33,381 nucleotides of DNA from Helicobacteraceae bacterium (GTDB lineage Bacteria > Campylobacterota > Campylobacteria > Campylobacterales > Sulfurimonadaceae), in contig JAQIBF010000003.1 of the NCBI GenBank assembly GCA_027859195.1, positions 1-33,381 on the forward strand, written 5' to 3'. Positions 24,039 through 31,850 of the stretch are shown here, piece by piece. Under the pieces are notes generated by a model. That model was not told the DNA's origin and did not search any database. It worked only from the letters and a program-made list of their open reading frames with translations. How positions within the stretch are numbered: the stretch's first letter is position 1; every line of letters begins with the position of its first letter. The translations under genes were made by a program, and so were the position numbers.

Positions 24039-24542
24039 ATGTTAGAAATTGGAACCAAAGCACCGGAATTTTGCCTACCGAATCAGGATGAGGTTGAGAT
24101 CTGCCTTCGAGACCTTAAAGGGAAGTGGATCGTACTCTACTTTTACCCAAAAGACAACACCCCTGGATGTACAACACAAGCATGTGACTTTACAGCACAG
24201 ATGCCAGACTTTGACGATCTGAATGCCATTATCTTAGGGGTCAGTGCCGATTCACCTAAAAAACATCAGAACTTCATTGCTAAACAGAACCTCAGTATCA
24301 CACTGCTCAGTGATGAAGAGACAACGATGATGCAGGAGTACGGTGCCTGGCAGTTGAAAAAGAACTATGGCAAAGAGTACATGGGAATTGTCCGTTCGAC
24401 CTATATTATCAACCCTAAAGGTGAGGTCGCGGCTGCCTGGGACAATGTCCGTGTCCGTGTCAAGCGCAAAAAAGATGGCGTGCCGTATGAAGTTGTCCAT
24501 GTTGAAGAGGTTAAGAAGAGCTTGGCGGAATTACAAAAATAG
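24039..24542 (+). CDS. bcp: Thiol peroxidase of the BCP/PrxQ type
   Basis: This 167-residue peroxiredoxin reduces peroxides with electrons from thioredoxin. The peroxidatic cysteine C44 and the resolving cysteine C49 form the PrxQ pattern in DNTPGCTTQAC. The YFYPKDNTPGC motif and the later R in VRSTYII are typical. It is likely supplied by the TrxA/TrxB pair encoded upstream in the window. AAGGAG and a TATAAT box give it its own promoter. Confidence 0.94.
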   Translation: MLEIGTKAPEFCLPNQDEVEICLRDLKGKWIVLYFYPKDNTPGCTTQACDFTAQMPDFDDLNAIILGVSADSPKKHQNFIAKQNLSITLLSDEETTMMQEYGAWQLKKNYGKEYMGIVRSTYIINPKGEVAAAWDNVRVRVKRKKDGVPYEVVHVEEVKKSLAELQK

Positions 24543-24616
24543 TCATCTGTCGTGATGCCTGCCGTCTAAGAGATGACGGACAGTACTTGACAGCAATCGT
24601 AAACTTTCATTATCTT

Positions 24617-24644
24617 TTCATACTTCATACTTCATACTTCATAC
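24617..24644 (+). repeat. Short tandem repeat TTCATAC x4
   Basis: Four perfect copies of a 7-nt unit lie between bcp and the convergent porin gene. Such tracts can slip, but this one is downstream of both genes. The rest of the 24543-24743 gap holds only the hairpin at 24706-24726. Confidence 0.8.
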
Positions 24645-24705
24645 AAAAATAGTATAAATCCAATAATTGTTTGTTGATATAAAAAGGGAAAGAGTGAAAT
24701 GTAGG

Positions 24706-24726
24706 GACACCCCTAAAAGGGGTGTC
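24706..24726. terminator. GC-rich hairpin between bcp and the porin gene
   Basis: A perfect 8-bp stem (GACACCCC, loop TAAAA, GGGGTGTC) is followed by TTTAAA on the plus strand. It sits 17 nt beyond the porin stop codon on the minus strand. It could serve both convergent genes. Confidence 0.6.
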
Positions 24727-24743
24727 TTTAAAGGTTGAATAGC

Positions 24744-26276
24744 CTAGAAACGGTAACGCAGGTAAGCACGGATATCTTGTGCTTTGTCTACATAAAATCC
24801 ACCAGAACCCGCAGGTAATGCTGTAAGTTCCGTTGAATCACCGGTTGTACTTCCGAAGAAGCCATTGCTGCCGGCATACTTATAATCGATGTAGGTATAA
24901 CGGAGTTGGAAAGTAAAGATATCGTCAATCAACGGCTCTGTGAAATACGCTTCATAAGCATCACCGCGAGCGGCAAGTTTAGAACCAATCATAGTGTCTT
25001 CACCATATGTGATCGAACGCCAGTATTTTGTTCCTTTGTTGTACTCTACACCCCAACGGCCGTCCTCAGAGATAAGTGATGGAAATTGCATACCTACCCA
25101 TGCTGAGTAACCGCGAGCTGCTTCAGTTGAACCTAGCATCCCTCCACCAGTACTATTCGGATCAGTAATACTCATTGCCCCACTGGCAAAGATAGTGGTA
25201 TCATCAAGGAAATAACTCCAGTCGTTACCAATACCATTAATAACAAGGTTAGCTGTAAATGAGTGCAGTCCACCTACTGTTGTAAAACCTGCTGTTTGAT
25301 CCATAGGATTAACGGCATCGATTAGATTGCTCGCATAGTAGTACTGTGTACCGATGCTGTATTGACCATCATTATAAGGAACAAAGATCAAGCCGGCTAG
25401 GTCGATATTGTCATTACTTTGATCGACTGTCGCATATGGGGCAGGGCTGAATTTTGGTGATGCATTTGTCATACCACGTCCTACACAGAACTTGACATAC
25501 ATACCAATATCTTCTTTCAAAGTGAACTTTGAACTAAGACCGTCAAATTCAACATTGATCGTATGTCCCATTGGTGAAGCTGCCCTGTCATTATCACGTA
25601 GATTGACTAAGTGCCCATTTGTAGATGGACGACGACCGAGGCTGAATGTCCAAGGGATATCTGTACCTAAGAAGGTGTCATTTCTATAGAAGAAGTAGGC
25701 TGAACGGACACGGACAACATCATCATATGGGTTTTCACTTGAGACCCAGTCAAATGTTTCATATGACGAGTTGACAGGACTGCTTGCTCCTGATCTTGAG
25801 CCATACGTCTTGTTGTACGCCAATTGACCGGTAAAGCTGATGTTATCAGTTGCTGCCCAGTCCATATTTATCCAAAGACGGTTTGAGAACATAGCGTTGT
25901 TCTCTTGTTTAGAACCATCCGCCATTGTGTACTGCAAATTGTCAACTGATGTACGGAAGTCAACACCGAACTTAAGGTGGTTACTGCTTGTACGTTTGTT
26001 GAGTTCCGTTAGCTGCTCCTCCATGTATGCTAACGTCTCGTCAACTTCATCTCCAGCCTCCGCATCTTCTGCTTCACTATCGGCAACTGCTTCTTCGTCT
26101 TCAGAAACTGCATCTTTTGTTTCAGCTTTAGCTGCTTTTACTTCTGAAAGCTCTGTTTGAAGTGCTTTCATCTCTGTTTCCATCTCAGTCATACGGTCAA
26201 ACATTGAAGCTGCTTGAGCATTTCCTGTTAACAGAGTTGCTGCGACTAGTGAAATTAGTAATGGTGTTTTGATCAT
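24744..26276 (-). CDS. Outer-membrane porin-like protein (DUF3373 family)
   Basis: The 510-residue protein has a signal peptide (MIKTPLLISLVAATLLTGNAQA), a coiled-coil region at about 25-95 that becomes very acidic (DSEAEDAEAGDEVDE), and then a long beta-rich domain. It ends in YLRYRF; a C-terminal phenylalanine is the usual BAM insertion signal. Segments such as LKFGVDFRTSVDN, SLGRRPSTNG and FVPYNDGQYSIGTQY match my memory of the DUF3373 family of Campylobacterota outer-membrane proteins. The coiled coil may form a trimer stalk in the periplasm. GGAG precedes the ATG. The transported substrate is unknown. Confidence 0.82.
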   Translation of the reverse strand: MIKTPLLISLVAATLLTGNAQAASMFDRMTEMETEMKALQTELSEVKAAKAETKDAVSEDEEAVADSEAEDAEAGDEVDETLAYMEEQLTELNKRTSSNHLKFGVDFRTSVDNLQYTMADGSKQENNAMFSNRLWINMDWAATDNISFTGQLAYNKTYGSRSGASSPVNSSYETFDWVSSENPYDDVVRVRSAYFFYRNDTFLGTDIPWTFSLGRRPSTNGHLVNLRDNDRAASPMGHTINVEFDGLSSKFTLKEDIGMYVKFCVGRGMTNASPKFSPAPYATVDQSNDNIDLAGLIFVPYNDGQYSIGTQYYYASNLIDAVNPMDQTAGFTTVGGLHSFTANLVINGIGNDWSYFLDDTTIFASGAMSITDPNSTGGGMLGSTEAARGYSAWVGMQFPSLISEDGRWGVEYNKGTKYWRSITYGEDTMIGSKLAARGDAYEAYFTEPLIDDIFTFQLRYTYIDYKYAGSNGFFGSTTGDSTELTALPAGSGGFYVDKAQDIRAYLRYRF

Positions 26277-26333
26277 TTTTGATTCTCCATAATATTGGCT
26301 GATTGCCTGAACTTCAGTAAGATTAACAAAAGT

Positions 26334-26339
26334 AATATA
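26334..26339 (-). promoter_or_regulatory. Possible -10 box of the porin gene
   Basis: On the minus strand TATATT lies about 60 nt before the porin ATG in an AT-rich tract. No -35 box is evident. The 26277-26667 region is a divergent intergenic region with promoters for the porin and rpsB genes and no gene of its own. Confidence 0.35.
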
Positions 26340-26486
26340 AAAGTAATTTTAATTATCCCCAAAAAGGCCATTTACCGTTCATTTGTTTTTGAATATGCTA
26401 TATATACGCAGTTTTCGATGATTATTAGAAAAAATGTAACCAAACAGTTCCATATATAGAAACAATGAACCAAATAGATTGACAGC

Positions 26487-26513
26487 TTGGATTTAAAATA
26501 TTTTTGGTATAAT
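26487..26513 (+). promoter_or_regulatory. Promoter of rpsB-tsf
   Basis: TATAAT at 26508-26513 is preceded by a T-run. A weak TTGGAT lies at 26487-26492 (15-nt spacer); a better TTGACA at 26479-26484 is too far (23 nt). The discriminator TCGCGCG resembles that of rpmE and alaS. Confidence 0.6.
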
Positions 26514-26519
26514 TCGCGC

Positions 26520-26660
26520 GATTTCACTCTTTTTGAGTTGAAAACGAAACAAGTATCATGCCTAAAAATCGGTGTAACTCGCTTTGAAATAATAGAGCGC
26601 GAAGCTGGCGATACTGAAGCAAACCGATAAAAATCTAGCGTTATTACACGCTATCAAAGG
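26520..26660 (+). promoter_or_regulatory. Structured leader of the rpsB mRNA
   Basis: The predicted leader of about 150 nt contains several complementary segments. They are ACTC/GAGT at the 5' end, ATCGGT (26568-26573) with ACCGAT (26623-26628), CGCT/AGCG inside this arm, and TAGCG/CGCTA (26636-26653) just before the ribosome-binding site. This is a plausible autoregulatory S2-binding leader. I do not recognise it as the known gammaproteobacterial rpsB motif. Confidence 0.45.
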
Positions 26661-26667
26661 ACCTTAA

Positions 26668-27441
26668 ATGGTAACTATGAAAGACCTATTAGAATGTGGT
26701 GTACACTTCGGACACCAAACACGTCGTTGGAATCCGAAAATGAAAAAATATATCTTCGGTGTTCGTAAAAACATCTATATTATTGACCTTCAAAAAACAC
26801 TACGTTACTTCCGTAACACATACCAGATCGTTGTTGATGCAGCAGCTGAAGGACAAACTGTTCTTTTTGTTGGTACAAAGAAACAAGCGCGTAACTCTGT
26901 AAAAGAAGCGGCGATCAAATGTGGTATGCCATACGTTGATAACCGTTGGTTAGGTGGTATGCTTACTAACTTTCCGACTATTCAGAAGTCTATTCGTAAA
27001 CTTGACATTATCGACCAGATGAAAGAGAATGGACAGATCGAACTTCTTACTAAGAAAGAAGCGTTGATGTTGTCTCGTCAAGCGTTGAAACTAGAGCAGT
27101 ATCTTGGTGGTATCCGTAACATGAAAGAGCTTCCAGATATGCTTTTCGTTGTTGATGCTGTAAAAGAGCACATTGCGGTAAACGAAGCACGTTGTCTTGG
27201 TATCCCTGTTGTTGCACCACTTGACACTAACTGTGATCCAGACCTTATCACTTACCCAATCCCGGGTAATGATGATGCAATCCGTTCAATTCAACTTTTC
27301 TGTCGTGAGATGGCTGAAGCTATCAACGAAGGTAAAGCACTTAACGCTGAAAATGCATCAAGTGAAGAAGAGATGCCAGCAGAAGAAGTAGAAGCAGCAG
27401 CTGTAGAAGCTACTGAAGCTACTGAATCAAAAGAGGCGTAG
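26668..27441 (+). CDS. rpsB: 30S ribosomal protein S2
   Basis: S2 binds the 30S subunit at the head-body junction and is needed for S1 attachment. The 257-residue protein shows the family motifs [38 protein letters not shown] and [11 protein letters not shown] glutamate- and alanine-rich tail ([16 protein letters not shown]) extends past the core. AAAGGA precedes the ATG. tsf begins 2 nt after the stop codon. Confidence 0.98.
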   Translation: MVTMKDLLECGVHFGHQTRRWNPKMKKYIFGVRKNIYIIDLQKTLRYFRNTYQIVVDAAAEGQTVLFVGTKKQARNSVKEAAIKCGMPYVDNRWLGGMLTNFPTIQKSIRKLDIIDQMKENGQIELLTKKEALMLSRQALKLEQYLGGIRNMKELPDMLFVVDAVKEHIAVNEARCLGIPVVAPLDTNCDPDLITYPIPGNDDAIRSIQLFCREMAEAINEGKALNAENASSEEEMPAEEVEAAAVEATEATESKEA

Positions 27442-27443
27442 TC

Positions 27444-28508
27444 ATGGCAGTTACAGCAGCAATGGTTAAAGAGTTGCGTCAAGCAACTGATGCACCAATG
27501 ATGGATTGTAAAAATGCGTTGACTGAAAACGACGGTGACATGGAAAAAGCGACTGAATGGTTGCGTGAACGCGGTGTTGCCAAGTCTGCTAAAAAAGCAG
27601 ACCGTATTGCAGCTGAGGGCTCTATCGGTATGAAGATCTCTGCAGACTTTAAACGTGCGACACTTGTTGAAATCAATTCTGAAACTGACTTCGTTGCTCA
27701 AAACGATGGTTTTAAAGGTCTTGTGTCAACAACTGTTAAACAAGCATTTGAGACAAACGCAGATACAACTGAAGCACTTCGTGAGACAGAACTTGAAGGT
27801 AGAGCATTCAGTGCTTACTTTGACGAGACTGTTGCGAAGATCGGTGAAAAGATCGAAGTACGTCGTATCGTTGCATTAAGCGGTAATGAAAATGTAGCCG
27901 TTAACGGGTATGTTCATGCTAACACGCGTATCGGTGTTATTGTTGCTATCGAGTGTGACTCTGCAAAAACTGCTGAAGCAATGGTTCCGGTAGCGAAGCA
28001 AGTGTCAATGCACGCATCTGCAATGAAACCGACAACGCTTTCATACAAAGATTTTGATGCGGATTATGTAGCGGCAGAAACTGCCGGTCGTATCGAAGCA
28101 ATCAAGACTGAAAATGAAGAGCGTGCACGTATGAAGAAACCACTTCTTAACATTCCTGCATACATCTCTATGTGTCAATTGACAGATGATGTTTTAGCAC
28201 AAGCTGAGGCAGATATCAAAGCGACACTAAAAGAGCAGGGTAAACCTGAAAAGATCTGGGACAAGATCGTTCCTGGTCAAGTTGCACGTTTTATCCAAGA
28301 TAACACGACACTTGACAAAGAGCAGGCCCTTCTTGATCAGAACTATGTTCTTGATGACAAGATGAGTGTTGCTGAAGCTGTTGCAGCTGCTGGTAAAGCG
28401 GCTGGCGGAACGGCTGAAGTAACGGCATTTATTCGTCTTGAAGTAGGCGAAGGCCTTGAAAAGAAAGTTGATGACTTTGCTGCTGAAGTTGCAGCACAAA
28501 TGGCATAA
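27444..28508 (+). CDS. tsf: Elongation factor Ts
   Basis: EF-Ts is the nucleotide exchange factor for EF-Tu. The 354-residue protein has the N-terminal UBA-like part with [12 protein letters not shown] and WLRERG, followed by the core motif SETDFVAQN. It is longer than E. coli EF-Ts (283) because the middle region is expanded, as in other Campylobacterota. It is coupled to rpsB (2 nt). The codons lack rare-codon clusters, fitting high expression. Confidence 0.97.
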   Translation: MAVTAAMVKELRQATDAPMMDCKNALTENDGDMEKATEWLRERGVAKSAKKADRIAAEGSIGMKISADFKRATLVEINSETDFVAQNDGFKGLVSTTVKQAFETNADTTEALRETELEGRAFSAYFDETVAKIGEKIEVRRIVALSGNENVAVNGYVHANTRIGVIVAIECDSAKTAEAMVPVAKQVSMHASAMKPTTLSYKDFDADYVAAETAGRIEAIKTENEERARMKKPLLNIPAYISMCQLTDDVLAQAEADIKATLKEQGKPEKIWDKIVPGQVARFIQDNTTLDKEQALLDQNYVLDDKMSVAEAVAAAGKAAGGTAEVTAFIRLEVGEGLEKKVDDFAAEVAAQMA

Positions 28509-28526
28509 CTGCCTCTCGTTTTTTTA

Positions 28527-28548
28527 GTTAAGAGCTTCGGCTCTTAAC
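28527..28548 (+). terminator. TTCG-loop hairpin after tsf
   Basis: A perfect 9-bp stem (GTTAAGAGC, TTCG, GCTCTTAAC) lies 18 nt beyond tsf. The T-run (28519-28525) precedes rather than follows the stem, so on the plus strand it may act as a 3'-stabilising hairpin and only on the minus strand as an intrinsic terminator. Confidence 0.45.
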
Positions 28549-28575
28549 ACCTCTCCTTTATACCCTTTATATTAA

Positions 28576-28880
28576 GGGCACCTCTAAAACCCTAGCAGGC
28601 TTCAGAGGGAAGAAAGAGAGATGAGCTTGTGCAGAACTTTTCTTGAGTCATAGCGGTAGCTATGAGGATAGAAAATTCTGTGCAAGATCGCTCTCTTTAT
28701 CCCTCCCGTAGGGCGATAGAGAGAAATCCACACATTCTATATACGACTTTACTCCTAATAAGAGTACATTAAGTACTCTTATTAGGAGATATCCTTAGCT
28801 ATGGCTAGGGCTTCAAAGGGTCGCCTTGATTGTGAACTTCTCTCTATCGCTGAAGACAACTAGGGTTTTTAGAGGTGCCC
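28576..28880. mobile_element. MITE-like 305-bp multi-hairpin element
   Basis: The ends are inverted repeats of about 20 bp: GGGCACCTCTAAAACCCTAG at the left, and at the right its complement with one extra A. TTAA lies outside both ends (28572-28575 and 28881-28884), consistent with a 4-bp target duplication. Inside are a 13-bp inverted repeat (28713-28725 with 28838-28850), a perfect 16-bp hairpin (28752-28788), and a 7-bp hairpin TCATAGC/GCTATGA within an imperfect longer arm. No transposase frame is present. It is best read as a non-autonomous transposable element, or else as a structured RNA gene. It fills most of the 28509-28907 gap. Confidence 0.6.
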
Positions 28881-28895
28881 TTAAACCTATCTGAT

Positions 28896-28901
28896 TATAA
28901 T
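28896..28901 (+). promoter_or_regulatory. -10 box 6 nt before the lolD-like gene
   Basis: TATAAT is followed by 6 nt and the ATG at 28908, without a Shine-Dalgarno sequence, predicting a leaderless mRNA. It starts 16 nt after the right end of the MITE-like element. Confidence 0.5.
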
Positions 28902-28907
28902 AACTTT

Positions 28908-29552
28908 ATGAAAATATTAGAAGCGACCTCTCTTTCCCACCATTTTGAGTACACACTGTTTGAGCATATTGAACTCTCTTTATATCCGGGTGAGACGATG
29001 GCAATAGTTGGCGAAAGCGGGAGCGGTAAGTCGACCCTGCTGCATACATTGTCAACCCTCCTGAAACCAAATGAAGGTGTAGTGAAACTGCTAGACAGTG
29101 ATATCTATAAACTCAAAGAACGTGAGCTTGTGGCACTTCGTCGTGATGAGTTAGGCCTGATCTTTCAATCACACTATCTTTTTAAAGGGTTCAGTGCCTA
29201 TGAAAACCTTGAAGTGGCGTCTATCTTAGCAGCCGAACCCATTGACAGTAGTCTCGTAGAAAGACTAGGGCTTCAAGATGTGATCAACATGAAAGTGACA
29301 CAACTCTCCGGCGGGCAGCAACAGCGTATATCTATTGCCCGTGTCTTAACCAAAAAGCCACGTATTATTTTTGCAGACGAGCCAACAGGTAATCTGGATA
29401 ATAACACCTCGTTGGAGGTGATGCGTATTTTTGAAGAGTATGTCAAAGAAGAGCGTGCTGCGCTGATCCTGGTGACCCATAATGAAGAGTTTGCTTTTCG
29501 ATGCAACAAGGTTTACCGCCTGCACGAAAAAGTGCTCGAGAGAATAAAATAA
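28908..29552 (+). CDS. ABC transporter ATP-binding protein, LolD-like
   Basis: This 214-residue ATPase has Walker A GESGSGKST (35-43), a Q-loop IFQSHYLF, the signature LSGGQQQR, Walker B IIFADEPTGNLD, and the H-loop VTHN. The DEPTGNLD motif and length fit the LolD/MacB/FtsE group. The permease is not in this window. The ATG at 28908 (MKILEATSLSH) is chosen over an upstream in-frame GTG that would start inside the terminal inverted repeat. In C. jejuni an ABC ATPase gene follows rpsB-tsf directly, as I recall, so the upstream element splits a conserved neighbourhood. Confidence 0.88.
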   Translation: MKILEATSLSHHFEYTLFEHIELSLYPGETMAIVGESGSGKSTLLHTLSTLLKPNEGVVKLLDSDIYKLKERELVALRRDELGLIFQSHYLFKGFSAYENLEVASILAAEPIDSSLVERLGLQDVINMKVTQLSGGQQQRISIARVLTKKPRIIFADEPTGNLDNNTSLEVMRIFEEYVKEERAALILVTHNEEFAFRCNKVYRLHEKVLERIK

Positions 29553-29613
29553 TATTCTCGACTTGCAGAATTAAGTTTTCCGGCAAGATAGTAACGTTAA
29601 AAAAAGAGTGTAT

Positions 29614-30120
29614 CTATCTATTATAGTCTTCAAAACGCTCCACATAACTTTTTTCAATTTTTTTGGCAAACATGAGATCTTCTTGATTTGTTGTACAAAT
29701 GACTTCGCCAATGTTGTTTTGCATCTGTTTTTCACTAAAGGCAACACTGGAAAAACAGACATCACTTTTATCGATGAGTAAGATGTTGAGGAAAAAACTT
29801 TCATTTATACGGTTAGAAAGAGGCACTTTTACCAGGGTCTCTCTGTATTTGGCATAGAAGGCGGCACTGTCAAAACTGGTGGTGATAAGTTGAAAGCGCA
29901 TACCCCGTTTGAGCGCTTTTTCGATGCTTGTGGCCAGTGCCGAATTGTCCAGCTCACTTGTAATAATAGTGAGGCTCTCGGCACGTGCTATCTTCAGTTT
30001 TAGCGTATGTGTCAGGTCGCTTTTATGGTCAGGAAGAAGGTAGTGCTCATTGGCATTTAGAGTTGACAGAAGAGATATAAGGGCTATTATTGTAGCGATA
30101 AGTACCGGCATCTTCACCAT
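29614..30120 (-). CDS. Secreted PLD-fold protein with lost HKD motif
   Basis: The 168-residue product starts with a signal peptide (PVLIATIIALISLLSTLNANE) and then resembles half of a phospholipase D fold. AESLTIITSELDNSALATSI corresponds to the early strands, and LNILLIDKSDVCFSSVAFSE to the strand that normally carries HxK(x4)D followed by GSANF. Here His and Lys are replaced (FLN) while the Asp remains, so catalysis is unlikely. Family assignment is by pattern only. The start could also be the ATG three codons later. It is convergent with lolD and divergent from the receiver-domain gene. Confidence 0.6.
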   Translation of the reverse strand: MVKMPVLIATIIALISLLSTLNANEHYLLPDHKSDLTHTLKLKIARAESLTIITSELDNSALATSIEKALKRGMRFQLITTSFDSAAFYAKYRETLVKVPLSNRINESFFLNILLIDKSDVCFSSVAFSEKQMQNNIGEVICTTNQEDLMFAKKIEKSYVERFEDYNR

Positions 30121-30220
30121 CTTTTGAAGTTATCTTTTGTTACAATGATACCATTAAATTAAAGGGCGCTTATTAAAACTCTACATGAGTGTTAATACAG
30201 CCTGCAAAGGTCTATTATCG

Positions 30221-31117
30221 ATGAATGTTCTTCTCGTCAGTAACGATGCTGTTGTCACAAAATTGGTTAGATTAAGTACCCAAAAGACAGGTGACAGGCT
30301 GGATGTTGCAACATCAACTGAAGCGATGAGAGATGAGAACTATGATCTTTTGATCTTTGACGCCACTCTTTTCAGCAGAGAGTTTCTTGAACGTCTAAAT
30401 GACAAGATAATCTATGCCCACTCTATCTTTATTACTACCCGCGACAGCCGCGATACAGACCTTTTTGAAAAACTTCTTTACAAACCTTTTTTACCGACTG
30501 AACTGCTAATTATGCTCCATCACTTTGCAGCACAAGTAAAAAAAGAGCAGGATGAACTCTCCAAAGAGATCGTTTATGAAGATTTTGAAAACAGATTCTT
30601 CAGTGATGAAGAGATCGTTGGCGGAGACGATGATTTTGAGCAAGATGCCTTAGCGCGTGTTCAAATATTTGAGAAGATAACAGAAGTGTCTATGCAAGAG
30701 ATCGCTGCAGATGAGGCGAGCGAAGAGGACGTCTTAAAAAATATCTTCTCCGAAGACGAGGTCTCAGAGGTCAAAGCGATTTTGGATGCTTTAAGCAGCG
30801 ATGACGATGATTCTGATGAAGTGTTAGATGAAAGTGAATCGGTAGAGGAGATCGATCAAGAGTTAGAGAAGGCACTGCGAAACCTTAGCGACGATGATCT
30901 TGCATTAGATATGGACGATGATGTGTTGATGCAACTTGATGATATTTCAACAGAAGAGCTTTCTTGGGATGAACCGCAACCTCTGCCACCCTCAAGCAAG
31001 CAGAATCAAGAGTCTATCGAGACACTTCGAACATTACTGAAGGCGTTAGAAAATCCACAACTGGCAAAATCTTTGCGTGGTACGATTACAATCAACCTAA
31101 CATTTGGAGAAGATTAA
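30221..31117 (+). CDS. Receiver-domain protein with acidic C-terminal tail
   Basis: The first 110 or so residues look like a response-regulator receiver. MNVLLVSND is the first strand, LLIFDATLF holds the possible phospho-accepting Asp, IFITTRD the Ser/Thr, and LYKPFLP the Lys-Pro motif. The usual acidic pair after strand 1 is reduced to ND, so phosphorylation is doubtful. The remaining 190 residues are extremely rich in Asp and Glu (SSDDDDSDEVLDESES), with no DNA-binding domain. The ATG at 30221 with AAAGG 10 nt upstream is preferred over an in-frame ATG at 30185. Its stop overlaps the gmk ATG (TAATG), so the two genes are coupled. Function unknown. Confidence 0.7.
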   Translation: MNVLLVSNDAVVTKLVRLSTQKTGDRLDVATSTEAMRDENYDLLIFDATLFSREFLERLNDKIIYAHSIFITTRDSRDTDLFEKLLYKPFLPTELLIMLHHFAAQVKKEQDELSKEIVYEDFENRFFSDEEIVGGDDDFEQDALARVQIFEKITEVSMQEIAADEASEEDVLKNIFSEDEVSEVKAILDALSSDDDDSDEVLDESESVEEIDQELEKALRNLSDDDLALDMDDDVLMQLDDISTEELSWDEPQPLPPSSKQNQESIETLRTLLKALENPQLAKSLRGTITINLTFGED

Positions 31118-31740
31118 TGAACCATGATACAGGTGCAATTCTCGTTTTATCCGGTCCAAGCGGTGCCGGTAAATCTTCGCTGATCACAAAAATCGAAGAT
31201 CAGATCGGGGCGTATTACTTTTCAATTTCTACGACAACGCGTCCAATGCGAAAAGGTGAAATAGAAGGGGTGCATTACTACTTTGTGACTAAAGAGCAAT
31301 TCGAAAATGATATCGAAGAGGAGAACTTTTTAGAGTATGCACGTGTCCATGGCAACTACTATGGAACGTCTCTAAAACCGGTAAAAAAAGCACTAAAAGC
31401 GGGTAAACTCGTCATTTTCGACATCGATGTTCAAGGACATGATGCGGTCCAAAAACGGCTTGCCGACATCACAACATCGGTCTTTATCACAACCCCGACA
31501 CTGGGTGAATTGAAACGCCGTTTAAACAATAGAGGAACGGATGCTCAAGAGATCATAGATGGCCGCATTGAGATGGCTAAACGCGAAGTGCAACGTATAA
31601 GCGAGTATGACTATTTGGTTATTAACGATGATCTTGATGAGGCGGCAGATATGCTTGTCTATATTGCAAAGGCTGCGCGGATGAAAATTCCGAGTATTGC
31701 CATAAACGAGTTTGTATTTGCCTGGGAAAATAACGACTAA
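31117..31740 (+). CDS. gmk: Guanylate kinase
   Basis: Gmk phosphorylates GMP to GDP. The 207-residue protein has the P-loop GPSGAGKS at 13-20, the GMP-binding SISTTTRPMRKGEIEGVHY segment and IFDIDVQG. The start overlaps the stop of the receiver-domain gene by one base. A structured element begins directly after its stop codon. Confidence 0.97.
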   Translation: MNHDTGAILVLSGPSGAGKSSLITKIEDQIGAYYFSISTTTRPMRKGEIEGVHYYFVTKEQFENDIEEENFLEYARVHGNYYGTSLKPVKKALKAGKLVIFDIDVQGHDAVQKRLADITTSVFITTPTLGELKRRLNNRGTDAQEIIDGRIEMAKREVQRISEYDYLVINDDLDEAADMLVYIAKAARMKIPSIAINEFVFAWENND

Positions 31741-31850
31741 ATTGACGTTCCAGCTTCAGCATATCTTGCACCAAACTCAGACTCTCTACGCACACACGTG
31801 CGCTATCGGTCTGAGTTAGACACAATCTATACTAAATCTGAAACGTCAAT
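31741..31850 (+). repeat. Structured 3' element, copy B (after gmk)
   Basis: The first base follows the gmk stop codon. The outer stem pairs ATTGACGTT with AACGTCAAT, extended by CAG/CTG. A middle stem pairs ACTCAGAC (31775-31782) with GTCTGAGT (31809-31816). The tip is CGCAC, loop ACAC, GTGCG (31789-31802). Shared with the trxA element are GTTCYAGCTTC, TTGCACC, AYACYAAATCT and the AAAC/ACAC apical loop, as well as its place directly at a stop codon. Confidence 0.6.

Noticed and set aside
28875-28907. Upstream GTG start for the LolD-like gene
   Set aside because: It would start inside the terminal inverted repeat and before the TATAAT box; the ATG at 28908 matches the family N-terminus.
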